A stretch of DNA of 64,000 nucleotides, taken from contig NZ_JARXVJ010000001.1 of assembly GCF_029892445.1 (NCBI RefSeq), forward strand, positions 3,596,001-3,660,000. Reading direction: 5' to 3'. This DNA comes from Chryseobacterium sp. H1D6B. Lineage in GTDB: Bacteria; Bacteroidota; Bacteroidia; Flavobacteriales; Weeksellaceae. Position 1 is the stretch's first letter. Each line of letters begins with the position of its first letter. A program made the position numbers and the translations under genes. A model generated the notes under the pieces. The model had not been told where the DNA came from and did not search any database. It saw only the letters and a program-made list of their open reading frames with translations. Shown here piece by piece: positions 1 to 8,086 of the stretch.

Positions 1-386
1 TTTCTAAATATCAGATCTAAATATCACTCTGTGGTTACGAAGAAGTTTTTAAAATTTTTAATCGCTGCCACTTACCGTTTTTATCAATTAAATAATAATT
101 TATCTGATTGAATTATAAAGGTATTTTATGTGCTGTATACAAGTAAGATCCAGTTTTAATAAAAACAGGTAGTCCAAGTCCTTTTTGTATGAATTAAAAA
201 ATATTAAATTATCTATATTGTTGTTAATCAGTTGTTTATTGGACTGTTTTGATACGGGCTAAAACAATGTAAATTCTGAAAAAAAATATTTTTCCATCCT
301 AAATCAGTTTTTCACTTCAAAAAAAATAATTTTTACATTGATCAACTGATTGAAATATTATAAATCATAAGGCTGTAATAGGTATT

Positions 387-424
387 AAATTATCAATAAG
401 TTACAAATAGCTTATTGATAATTT
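387..424. repeat. 14-bp inverted repeat with 10-base loop
   Basis: The arms 387-400 and 411-424 are perfectly complementary, separated by a 10-base loop. A run of seven T lies about 12 bases after the right arm. It could be an AT-rich terminator for a gene left of the window, or a protein binding site. What it does is not visible. Confidence 0.55.
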
Positions 425-600
425 TAAGTCTGTTTTTTTACAGGTGTTTTGATGGGAATCGCTAGATAAAATCCATTTATTTATAGGAGAAATGTCAAAA
501 ATCGTCGCAAAAGGGAGATATTTAGAAATAATTATTGTTTAAGCTTCCTGATTTAGACTAATCACTTAACGTGAAAACAGCAGCACTTACTAGTTCTTTA

Positions 601-631
601 TTGTGATGTTTTCTTACTATTCTTTTCTTTG
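601..631 (+). promoter_or_regulatory. possible promoter of small GG peptide
   Basis: A TTG at 601-603 is followed after 20 bases by TTTCTTTG at 624-631, one mismatch from the Bacteroidota -7 box TAnnTTTG. The peptide ATG follows 24 bases later. The match is imperfect. Confidence 0.35.
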
Positions 632-655
632 AATCTAAACTTAAAATAGTTCATT

Positions 656-799
656 ATGAAAAAATTATCAAGAAGTGATTTAAAATCAATCAGTGGAGGA
701 TTCGCTTGTATGTGCGGCACAACAAATATTGGGGAATACAATGATATTAGAAAATGTGCAAGAGACTGCGGTGTTTTCATACCAGTTAACCCTAATTAA
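656..799 (+). CDS. bacteriocin-like double-glycine peptide
   Basis: This 47-residue peptide starts MKKLSRSDLKSISGG, the form of double-glycine leaders cut by C39-peptidase ABC exporters. The core after the GG (residues 16-47) holds four cysteines (18, 20, 34, 38), possibly two disulfides. Flavobacteria carry many such small 'bacteriocin-like' peptides; this assignment comes from the leader pattern only. No cognate exporter, modification enzyme or immunity gene is next to it. A strong hairpin at 876-906 can end its transcript against the convergent gene. It could instead be a peptide signal. Confidence 0.7.
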   Translation: MKKLSRSDLKSISGGFACMCGTTNIGEYNDIRKCARDCGVFIPVNPN

Positions 800-875
800 T
801 CATTAAATTTTTTTAAGTCTTTTTATCTTCAGTAAAATCTACAGTTAAAAGATGTAGAAAAAGTGGTGTCAATAA

Positions 876-906
876 AAAAAGGATTTCATATTTTGAAATC
901 CTTTTT
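876..906. terminator. bidirectional terminator hairpin
   Basis: A stem of A5-GGATTTCA and its complement (876-888 / 894-906) has a five-base loop, with A and T tracts on either side. It sits between the small peptide (+) and the phosphorylase (-), which converge, so it can serve both. Confidence 0.75.
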
Positions 907-926
907 CTTGTATATGATAATGGAAG

Positions 927-1781
927 TTATTTGATAATTCTTTCCAATACCCACTCAATAAGGTTTTTTTCAGAAGCATGATGGTCTGCTGAGAATTCTC
1001 CGCGTCTTCTGTTGGCAATCACATTATTTACAGTGATTGCTTTATGTCCTAATAATTTTGAAAGGGCATAAATTGCAGAAGTTTCCATTTCAAAGTTCGT
1101 TACTCCAAGATCATTTAAAGTTTCCAAAAACTTTTCATCTAGAGCTTTTAAACGCAGCTGTCTTCCCTGAGGTGCATAGAAACCCGGGAAAGTAGCGGTA
1201 TTTCCATGGTATTTTGCATCCTTATAATAATCTGCGATATCTTCAGCCCAGTCAGCGAAATAAAGCATCGGCTTGATCTTTTCGTAAGGAAATTTTTCTA
1301 CGAAGTTTTTAGAAAACTCATTTTCAAAACTGTAGTCCTGATAGAAATGCATCAGCCCGTCTAAACCTACAACATTCTGTGTAACCAGCATATTGTCAAC
1401 CTGTACGTCAGGATTTACACTTCCGCACGTTCCCATACGGAAAAGCTCAAGGGCTCTATGTTCTTTTTTGATCTCTTTATTTTTAAGATCGATATTGACC
1501 AAAGCATCAAGTTCGTTCATTACAATATCGATGTTTTCTGTACCGATTCCTGTAGACATTACAGAAATTCTTTCCCCGCGAAGTGTTCCTGTGTGGGTGT
1601 AGAATTCTCTTTTGTTCTTTTTAATTTCTACTTTGTCGAAATACTGAGAAACTTTCGGTACTCTGTCAGGATCTCCCACAAGAATTACTTTGTCAGCGAT
1701 ATCTTCAGGTAAAAGATTTAAGTGGTATACACTTCCGTCATCATTCAGAACAAGCTCTGAAGCAGCAAGTTTATTAAGCAT
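927..1781 (-). CDS. nucleoside phosphorylase (uridine phosphorylase-like)
   Basis: The 284-residue protein belongs to the PNP/UDP phosphorylase family, which cleaves nucleosides with phosphate for pyrimidine or purine salvage in the cytoplasm. Visible family motifs are VGDPDRV near the N-terminus, MSTGIGTENIDIV (phosphate/ribose site), MGTCGSVNPDV and a C-terminal FEMETSAIYAL segment with the conserved Glu-Met-Glu that binds ribose. I chose the ATG at 1781: the upstream Met at 1847 would add 22 residues unlike the family and run 47 bases into the preceding gene. It lies 19 bases after the 1801-2259 gene on the same strand, so the two may be co-transcribed. Substrate cannot be read from sequence. 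Confidence 0.88.
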   Translation of the reverse strand: MLNKLAASELVLNDDGSVYHLNLLPEDIADKVILVGDPDRVPKVSQYFDKVEIKKNKREFYTHTGTLRGERISVMSTGIGTENIDIVMNELDALVNIDLKNKEIKKEHRALELFRMGTCGSVNPDVQVDNMLVTQNVVGLDGLMHFYQDYSFENEFSKNFVEKFPYEKIKPMLYFADWAEDIADYYKDAKYHGNTATFPGFYAPQGRQLRLKALDEKFLETLNDLGVTNFEMETSAIYALSKLLGHKAITVNNVIANRRRGEFSADHHASEKNLIEWVLERIIK

Positions 1782-1800
1782 AAAATATTTTTTTTTAGTT

Positions 1801-2259
1801 TTAATCAATGAAAACAGCCTGTTTATATGGAGAAGTAGCCAGTTCATAAACAGAATTGTACTCTTCTACGATTCTGCGTTGTCCTCTGTCTACTTCGTAT
1901 AGTGTGACTGTTACTTTTTCGAAATTTTTAGGATCTTTTCTTTGGGAAGTGACTTCATAAAAATGACCGTCTTTATTGAGTACAGAAACCAATTCTTCCT
2001 TAGTGGAGTTGTTAGACTGCATGAGTCCTGGAAAATCTATTAGAAGATCTTTTATATCTGTATAGCTTTTATAGGGTTTTGTAACCCCGGCTGAATAAAT
2101 ATATACTTTGGGTACCGGCTGGTCTTTAACCATCCGGACCAGATAATAATTATTGTCTTTCTTTTCTGCGTATAAAGCCATTTCTTTCCCTAGTTTCTGT
2201 GAGAATACAGACAAAGAAAAAAAGCTTACAAAAAAGGTTACTACTAATTTTGTTTTCAT
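1801..2259 (-). CDS. secreted protein of unknown function
   Basis: I do not recognise a family. The 152-residue protein begins with a clear Sec signal (MKTKLVVTFFVSFFSLSVFS, cut probably after the following Gln), leaving a mature protein of about 130 mainly polar residues and no cysteine. It has no membrane segment beyond the signal, so periplasmic or exported location is likely. It lies upstream of and close to the nucleoside phosphorylase, and is divergent from the di-haem peroxidase across a 223-base gap. Confidence 0.7.
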   Translation of the reverse strand: MKTKLVVTFFVSFFSLSVFSQKLGKEMALYAEKKDNNYYLVRMVKDQPVPKVYIYSAGVTKPYKSYTDIKDLLIDFPGLMQSNNSTKEELVSVLNKDGHFYEVTSQRKDPKNFEKVTVTLYEVDRGQRRIVEEYNSVYELATSPYKQAVFID

Positions 2260-2440
2260 GATTATATTTTGGTTTGATTTTTACAATTTTTAAATCCCCT
2301 TCTATACTCCTTCACCATCATTTAAAAATAAGCCTTAAAAGAAATTAGGCTTTTTAGTACAATGAATTTGATTTCGGGGTTTAAAATTAATAAAAAATAC
2401 TTTAAGTGAAATATAAACATTATTTAATTCAGCGTTAAAC

Positions 2441-2468
2441 TTGAGATAACGTGAAGACAGTAGCTTTG
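2441..2468 (+). promoter_or_regulatory. Bacteroidota-type promoter of peroxidase
   Basis: TTG at 2441-2443 and TAGCTTTG at 2461-2468 match the -33 and -7 consensus (TTG / TAnnTTTG) with a 17-base spacer. The ATG at 2483 follows 14 bases later. One of the best promoter matches in the window. Confidence 0.65.
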
Positions 2469-2482
2469 CGGGTAAAAAATTC

Positions 2483-4318
2483 ATGAGATTTTATCTACTG
2501 CTTATTATTGCTTTATTTATCGGGTTTGCTGCAATGTCATTTAACCCCGCTGATAAAGGAACAGCAAATGAAAGTACGGTCATTAATAACGGCCTGGCTG
2601 ATTTTAAAAATAAACTTGAACAGTTAAAAAAAGAGGCCTATCTGTTTTCTGAAGAAAAAATATCTCTTGAAGATTTACAAAAAACATTGAGCAGCACTAG
2701 AAATTCATATAAAGAAATAGAATTTTATATCGCTTACCATTATCCCGAATTTTCTAAAACACATCTCAATGCCGCGCCTTTATTTCATATAGAAAGAGCC
2801 GGAACAAAATCTTATACACTGCCTCCGGAAGGACTTCAGGTGTTGGACGAGCTGATATTTTCAGAAACAGCAGCTGATGAAAAAGAAAAAATAAAAGATA
2901 TCACAGACTTTTTATACAATAGTTATTCAAAATTTTATTTAAGCTCTGTTAAAAACGGATTAAGTAAGGGAAATAATAAAACACTTCCGCTGCGGATAGA
3001 GCTAATAAGAATTTATACTTTAGGCGTTACAGGTTTTGATACTCCCGGTTCACTCAATATTTCTGAAGAAGCAGGCCATGCGCTTTTAGGCATTAAAAGA
3101 TACATCAATGATGATGATTATTTTAAAAATTTTAATGTGCAGAAAGCGAATGGTATTTTATCTGAAAGCCAGGAATATCTTTCAAGAAATAAAGATTTCG
3201 AAACCTTTGACCGTATAGAATTTTACAAAAAATATATCCAGCCTTTGTACGAAGAATTTGGAAAGTGGGATGGGGGAACAGATGATCTGAAAGAATTCTC
3301 AGGATGGAATGTAAGTAACAAAAACTTTTTCAGCAGTGATTTTTTAGATCCTTATTTCTTTACCTTATTAAAATCTTCTGAAGATAATCCAGAATTGAAG
3401 AATTTGGGGAAAGATATTTTTTACGACCAAAAGTTGAGCGACAACGGAAAAATGAGCTGTGCAACCTGCCATCTTCCTGAAAATGCATTCACAGATTTAA
3501 AAATAAAATCTCCAAGCAATGTAGAAGGGAAAACGGTACTGAGGAATTCTCCATCTTTATATAATGCAGTCTTTGCAAAAAGATTCTTCTATGATATGCG
3601 CGCATTCTATATGGAACAGCAGGCAGAGCACGTAATATATAACGAGCAGGAATTTAATACAAGCTATGAAAGTATCATCAAAAAATTAAAGACAAAACCT
3701 GAATATAAAAAGGCTTTCCGTAATGCATTTAAAGATGGTAAAATAAACAAGCAGAATTTTTCTAAGGCATTAAGCTCCTATGTTGCTTCTCTGTATTCTT
3801 TTGAAAGTGATTTTGACCGTTTTATGAGAAATGAAAAAGATATTTCTGGCGATGCTAAAAAAGGATTTAACCTGTTCATGGGAAAAGCAAATTGTGCAAC
3901 CTGCCATTTCGCCCCGCATTTTTCAGGTCTTGTGCCGCCTTTTTATAATGAAAATGAATCTGAAGTGTTGGGGGTAACTAAAAAGCCTATAAACCAGACT
4001 CCAATTGAGTTAGATTCAGATATGGGAAGGGTAAACAGCCCTGTAGAAAAGGAAAAATCATGGATCTATGAAAATTCTTTTAAAACAGTCACGGTTAGAA
4101 ATATTGCTCTTACAAAACCTTATTTCCATAATGGAGCTTTTAATACGCTGGAAGAAGTTTTAGATTTTTATAATGAAGGCGGCGGTGAAGGAATGGGTCT
4201 GAAAATGAAAAACCAGACACTTCCTCCGGATAAACTGAATCTTACACAGACAGAAATAAAACAGATTATCACTTTTCTTAATTCATTGACGGATGTAAGT
4301 GCCGCAAAAAGAAAATAG
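2483..4318 (+). CDS. di-haem cytochrome c peroxidase (MauG/CcpA type)
   Basis: The 611-residue protein has an N-terminal hydrophobic signal or anchor (residues 1-20) and two CATCH haem c sites, starting at residues 326 and 471. This is the layout of bacterial di-haem peroxidases, which reduce hydrogen peroxide in the periplasm using electrons from cytochrome c or quinol; MauG-like members oxidise proteins instead. The first 300 residues, which precede the peroxidase core, are an extra largely helical region, so the protein is nearly twice the length of a classical CcpA (about 330). The core shows the typical RNSPSLYNAVFAKRFFYD and VTVRNIALTKPYFHNGAF segments. It is monocistronic by position and has a good promoter at 2441-2468. 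Confidence 0.85.
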   Translation: MRFYLLLIIALFIGFAAMSFNPADKGTANESTVINNGLADFKNKLEQLKKEAYLFSEEKISLEDLQKTLSSTRNSYKEIEFYIAYHYPEFSKTHLNAAPLFHIERAGTKSYTLPPEGLQVLDELIFSETAADEKEKIKDITDFLYNSYSKFYLSSVKNGLSKGNNKTLPLRIELIRIYTLGVTGFDTPGSLNISEEAGHALLGIKRYINDDDYFKNFNVQKANGILSESQEYLSRNKDFETFDRIEFYKKYIQPLYEEFGKWDGGTDDLKEFSGWNVSNKNFFSSDFLDPYFFTLLKSSEDNPELKNLGKDIFYDQKLSDNGKMSCATCHLPENAFTDLKIKSPSNVEGKTVLRNSPSLYNAVFAKRFFYDMRAFYMEQQAEHVIYNEQEFNTSYESIIKKLKTKPEYKKAFRNAFKDGKINKQNFSKALSSYVASLYSFESDFDRFMRNEKDISGDAKKGFNLFMGKANCATCHFAPHFSGLVPPFYNENESEVLGVTKKPINQTPIELDSDMGRVNSPVEKEKSWIYENSFKTVTVRNIALTKPYFHNGAFNTLEEVLDFYNEGGGEGMGLKMKNQTLPPDKLNLTQTEIKQIITFLNSLTDVSAAKRK

Positions 4319-4465
4319 CCGCTGTCAAGGATTAATCATTCACAATTCACCAATAATAGAAATTATTAACAATCATTTAATCCCATTAACATTAGGTTTT
4401 TGATTTATTAATATTAGCCGTTGTTTATTTAAAAGTCTATTAATAGAGTGCTGGTGATTAAAAAA

Positions 4466-4473
4466 TAGTTTTG
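4466..4473 (+). promoter_or_regulatory. -7 box before PhoX-like gene
   Basis: TAGTTTTG fits TAnnTTTG and ends 25 bases before the GTG start at 4499. I see no clear TTG at the expected -33 distance. Confidence 0.4.
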
Positions 4474-4498
4474 CAAGGTCTAATAAAATTAAAAGAAA

Positions 4499-6643
4499 GT
4501 GAAAAAAAAATTACTTACAATCACAGCCCTTGCCTTAGTGATGGGATCTGCCCTTCACGGCCAGACGTTTATTTTTAACAAAAACTCGTCGTGGAACTAC
4601 AAAGACAACAACCAGGCGTTAGTTGATCAGTGGAAAGATACCAATTTTGATATTTCAACCTGGTCTGCAGGAAACGGACCTCTTGGATATGGAGATCCGG
4701 TAACAACTACCATCAACTCTGGATTGATCACCGCTTATTTTGCTAAGAACTTTACAGTTGATTTATCAACGTTAAGCAACACGGTAGAGTTAGGAGTAAT
4801 GAGAGATGACGGTATCATTGTCTATCTAAACGGAGTAGAAGTAGTAAGAGATAATATGCCTGCGGGTGCTGTTAATTTTAATACTTTATCGAGTACTATA
4901 ATTGACGGTGCAGCAGAAGATGTTTACAATATTTTCTCTATTCCAAAATCTAAATTCGTCAACGGAAACAACAGAATTTCTATCGAATTACACAACAGAG
5001 GTGCAACAAGTTCTGATCTAAGAATTGATGCTTACCTTAAAACAGGAACTGCTACGACAACTCCTGTTACCTGCAACGGAACACATATCAGCTGTTTTAC
5101 ATCGATTGTTCCTACTGCACAAACTAATAAACTGATTATTCCTGCTGAGCACAAATACCAGCTTATCTTAAAAGAAGGGGACAATTATACAGAAGGAGGC
5201 GGATTAGTAGGAGGACAAAACGACTTTACAGCGTATGTTCCAAAATCAGCAAGCAGTACAAACGGCTATCTTTCTGTAAACCACGAAACTAATCCTGGAG
5301 GGGTTACGATGGCTGAGATCAACTATAATGCTTCAACAAAACTTTGGCAGCTTACAAGATCCAGAGCGGTGAGTTTTTCAGGACCAAGCTTAGTACAGAC
5401 CATTAGAAACTGTTCAGGAGGTGTTACTCCTTGGGGAACTGTAATTACTGCTGAAGAATCTGTTACGTCTAACGACAGCAATGCAGATGGATATAAAGAT
5501 TACGGCTGGCTGGTAGAAATAGATCCTGCAACAGCACAGGTAGTTTCTCAGAATCCAGACGGTTCCAAAGGAAAACTATGGCAGATGGGAATCATGAACC
5601 ACGAGAACGTAGTAATCAACAATGCAGGAACTACAGCTTATTATGGAGAAGACGGAGGAACGCATTTGGTTTACAAATATGTAATGGATACTCCGAATAA
5701 CCTTTCTTCTGGAAACCTTTATGTATTGAGATTAGATCAGGGACTAAGCGGCGGAGATCCTGTAGCAACTACTGCAACTTGGATCCAGGTTCCGAATAAA
5801 ACGAAAGCTGACCAGAATAACACAGCATCTCTTGCTTCATCATTAGGAGGAACTTCTTTCAATGGAGTGGAAGATGTAGATATCAGCCCGTTAGACGGAA
5901 AAATTTATTTTACCGCTAAAGGATTAAATAAAGTATACCGTTTAAAAGATGACGGAACTACAGCTTCACAGGTGGAAACATTTGTAGGCGGACTTTCTAC
6001 AGTGTATTCTTTCGATACAGCACAAGGAGTGAAATCTGAAGCTTGGGGTGACGGGAATGATAACTTAACGTTTGATGAGTTAGGAAACCTTTGGGTGCTT
6101 CAAGACGGAGGAAAAAACTATATCTGGGTAATTGCTCCGGATCATACACAGGCTAATCCTAAAGTAAGACTTTTTGCTTCTATGCCTGCAGGATCAGAAC
6201 CTACTGGACTTACTTTTACGCCGGATCATAAATTTGGTTTCTTCTCAGTACAGCATCCGGATTCCACAATCTCTACAGATGTTGATGCTACAGGAAACAC
6301 AATTGATTATAAAGGGAAATCTGCAACAATGGTGATTGCTCTTAAAGATAATCTGGGGACAAACGGTTCATTAGGAACTATTGACAGCCAAAAAGAAACG
6401 ACTGTAACGGTAGCACCGAATCCTACTTCAGGAATTGTAAAGATCAACGGTGCTAAAGATCTGAAGAATCTTTCTGTAACAGCTTACAGCATGGACGGTA
6501 AAATTGTTTATACTAAGAAATTTACAAGTTCAAATACAATGTTGGAATTAGATTTTACTTCTCAGCTTGAAAGCTCTAAAGTATTAATTCTAAATGTTGA
6601 AGCAGACGGTTTCCAGAAAACGGTGAAGCTTCTAAAAAAATAA
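4499..6643 (+). CDS. PhoX-like (DUF839) T9SS-secreted protein
   Basis: Translation starts at a GTG; the Sec signal follows directly (residues 2-21, ending before QTFIF), which supports that start. Residues about 22-180 look like a beta-sandwich. Residues about 200-620 resemble the PhoX/DUF839 beta-propeller, a family of calcium/iron-dependent phosphatases: note GGLVGGQNDFTAYVP, NHETNPGG, ITAEESV, MNHENVV and GVEDVDISPLDGKIYFTAKG. The last 75 residues, beginning APNPTSGIVKI, form a type IX sorting domain with a Lys-rich end, so the protein is probably exported to the cell surface or medium. Phosphatase activity is inferred from the family. A strong hairpin (6661-6693) ends the transcript. Confidence 0.82.
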   Translation: MKKKLLTITALALVMGSALHGQTFIFNKNSSWNYKDNNQALVDQWKDTNFDISTWSAGNGPLGYGDPVTTTINSGLITAYFAKNFTVDLSTLSNTVELGVMRDDGIIVYLNGVEVVRDNMPAGAVNFNTLSSTIIDGAAEDVYNIFSIPKSKFVNGNNRISIELHNRGATSSDLRIDAYLKTGTATTTPVTCNGTHISCFTSIVPTAQTNKLIIPAEHKYQLILKEGDNYTEGGGLVGGQNDFTAYVPKSASSTNGYLSVNHETNPGGVTMAEINYNASTKLWQLTRSRAVSFSGPSLVQTIRNCSGGVTPWGTVITAEESVTSNDSNADGYKDYGWLVEIDPATAQVVSQNPDGSKGKLWQMGIMNHENVVINNAGTTAYYGEDGGTHLVYKYVMDTPNNLSSGNLYVLRLDQGLSGGDPVATTATWIQVPNKTKADQNNTASLASSLGGTSFNGVEDVDISPLDGKIYFTAKGLNKVYRLKDDGTTASQVETFVGGLSTVYSFDTAQGVKSEAWGDGNDNLTFDELGNLWVLQDGGKNYIWVIAPDHTQANPKVRLFASMPAGSEPTGLTFTPDHKFGFFSVQHPDSTISTDVDATGNTIDYKGKSATMVIALKDNLGTNGSLGTIDSQKETTVTVAPNPTSGIVKINGAKDLKNLSVTAYSMDGKIVYTKKFTSSNTMLELDFTSQLESSKVLILNVEADGFQKTVKLLKK

Positions 6644-6660
6644 CTTATTAATAATTCTTG

Positions 6661-6693
6661 GCTGCCGGCAAAAACTGCCGGCAGCTTTTATTT
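6661..6693 (+). terminator. strong GC hairpin terminator
   Basis: A perfect 10-bp stem GCTGCCGGCA / TGCCGGCAGC with loop AAAAC is followed by TTTTATTT. It closes the PhoX-like gene just before the LRR gene at 6699. Confidence 0.85.
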
Positions 6694-6698
6694 ATCCT

Positions 6699-7598
6699 AT
6701 GAAAAAACTTTTTTTCTGTATTGCCATATTGTCTCTATCCCAGGCCAAAGCACAGATTGATCCTGTAAAATATCCTACCTATACGAATATTGAAGACGCA
6801 TTGATGAGTAAGAATGTGGTCTACAGTATGAGTTTCAGGGATAAAGGATTGTTTAATCTTCCGCCGGATATCAAAAAACTACAGTCTATATTTTTTCTTA
6901 ATATCATGGGGAACAATTTTGAAAAGATGGATGATGAAATATTCAGTCTTAAAGAATTAGAGATCCTGAATGTTAATGAGAACAGTATTAAATTCATTCC
7001 AGACGAAATCGGGGAGCTTAAAAAACTGAAAATGTTTTCTATGAATTTAAACAGCCTGACCTCAATTAATCCCAACCTTGCAAAACTTCAAAATTTAAAA
7101 ACGGTCCATCTGGATGCTAATAATCTGAGTATTTTTCCGGAAGCATTAATTCTGATTCCTGCATTGGAAGAAATTAATCTTCAGGGAAACCAGATCAGCT
7201 TTATTTCTGAAAATTTATATAAAATTAAAAGTTTAAAATCTTTAAACCTTTCAGCCAACCAGATCAATGATCTCGGGAATGTAGAATTTCCTAAGAACCT
7301 GCAGTATCTTGAACTGCAGAATAATGCTATAGACCAGCTTCCAGAAAAATTATTTAAATCAAAAAATCTGGAATTCTTAAATGTAAGCCAGAATACTATT
7401 AAAGAAATCTCTCCAAAGATAAAAGGATTAAAAAATGTAGTAAGCATGAATTTGGCCAATAATAAATTAACAGACCTGCCGTCAGAAATAAAACAGCTGA
7501 AAAACCTTAAAACATTGATTTTAACAGGAAATCCTATCGAGAAAGGGACGATCGAAAAATGGAGAGCCTTACTGCCGGAAATGCAGATTTATTTTTAG
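6699..7598 (+). CDS. secreted leucine-rich repeat protein
   Basis: The 299-residue protein has a Sec signal (MKKLFFCIAILSLSQAKA then Gln) followed by roughly nine leucine-rich repeats of about 23 residues (pattern LxxLxxLxLxxNxLxxLPxxI), running from about residue 60 to the end. LRR proteins form a curved binding surface, usually for protein partners. There is no enzymatic domain and no T9SS tail, so it is probably periplasmic or surface-attached by other means. It begins 6 bases after the terminator T-tract of the PhoX-like gene and ends 5 bases from the convergent SUI1 gene, with no terminator between. Confidence 0.85.
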   Translation: MKKLFFCIAILSLSQAKAQIDPVKYPTYTNIEDALMSKNVVYSMSFRDKGLFNLPPDIKKLQSIFFLNIMGNNFEKMDDEIFSLKELEILNVNENSIKFIPDEIGELKKLKMFSMNLNSLTSINPNLAKLQNLKTVHLDANNLSIFPEALILIPALEEINLQGNQISFISENLYKIKSLKSLNLSANQINDLGNVEFPKNLQYLELQNNAIDQLPEKLFKSKNLEFLNVSQNTIKEISPKIKGLKNVVSMNLANNKLTDLPSEIKQLKNLKTLILTGNPIEKGTIEKWRALLPEMQIYF

Positions 7599-7603
7599 GA
7601 TAA

Positions 7604-7927
7604 TTATCCTCCGACCCTTTTAGTTCTATATCCCAGATCTTTAAGGATATTCATGATCTTGTCACGATTGTCACCTTGAATGATGATCGTTCCGTCCTTT
7701 TCAGAACCGCCGATTCCTAAGGTTGTTTTTATTTTTTTAGAAATTTTCTTAAGATCTTCTTCACTTCCTTCCCAGCCTTCAACAATCGTTACAGGCTTTC
7801 CATTTCTTCCTTTTTTTTCAAATTTACATACCAAAGGTTCCTTCTGCTTAAAGGCTTCTTCAGGCATTTCAAAATCCTGCTCTTCATGCGCAGGGAAAAG
7901 GTTCTTAAGTTGGTCTCTTAAATCCAT
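7604..7927 (-). CDS. SUI1/YciH-type translation factor
   Basis: The 107-residue protein matches the bacterial SUI1 (eIF1-like, YciH) family: KFEKKGRNGKPVTIVEGWEG, a Lys-rich helix and GGSEKDGTIIIQGDNRDKI are the classic core. The family binds the small ribosomal subunit; E. coli YciH is reported to act on initiation fidelity, and the role here is inferred. The -7 box at 7932-7939 ends only four bases before the ATG, suggesting a leaderless mRNA. It converges with the LRR gene, with 5 bases between. Confidence 0.88.
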   Translation of the reverse strand: MDLRDQLKNLFPAHEEQDFEMPEEAFKQKEPLVCKFEKKGRNGKPVTIVEGWEGSEEDLKKISKKIKTTLGIGGSEKDGTIIIQGDNRDKIMNILKDLGYRTKRVGG

Positions 7928-7931
7928 ACAG

Positions 7932-7964
7932 CAAAATTAAAAATAAATTAATTACTAACCGCAA
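7932..7964 (-). promoter_or_regulatory. promoter abutting SUI1 start codon
   Basis: Read on the minus strand: TTG (7964-7962), 22-base spacer, TAATTTTG (7939-7932), then four bases and the ATG at 7927. Transcription from such a box should start at or next to the A of the ATG. Confidence 0.55.
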
Positions 7965-8058
7965 TCCTCTGTCAAAATCTGTATAATCATTGGGAGAGCA
8001 CAAAAACTTTTAATTAAAATTTAAGACCCTCATATTTTTAAATTCATTCTAAAATAGA

Positions 8059-8066
8059 TAAATTTG
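8059..8066 (+). promoter_or_regulatory. -7 box of gpmI
   Basis: TAAATTTG fits the TAnnTTTG consensus and lies 20 bases before the ATG at 8087. The -33 element is not clear. Confidence 0.45.
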
Positions 8067-8086
8067 TAATACAAAAGTTAAAAAAA

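Larger units (their letters stand above)
1..655. other. gene-free stretch at window start
   Basis: I find no convincing protein-coding or RNA gene here. It is very AT-rich. The only clear structure is the long inverted repeat at 387-424. A small peptide gene begins at 656, and an antisense reading frame overlapping that peptide looks like a shadow. Confidence 0.6.

Noticed and set aside
598..780. 60-residue reading frame on the minus strand
   Set aside because: It lies antisense to the small GG peptide gene and has no recognisable features; I take it as a shadow.
1782..1847. Longer start for the nucleoside phosphorylase
   Set aside because: The 22 additional residues do not look like the family and would overlap the preceding gene by 47 bases.
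2330..2352. Small hairpin AAGCCT / AGGCTT with T tract between divergent genes
   Set aside because: Terminator-like, but there is no gene end nearby and the stem has only six pairs.
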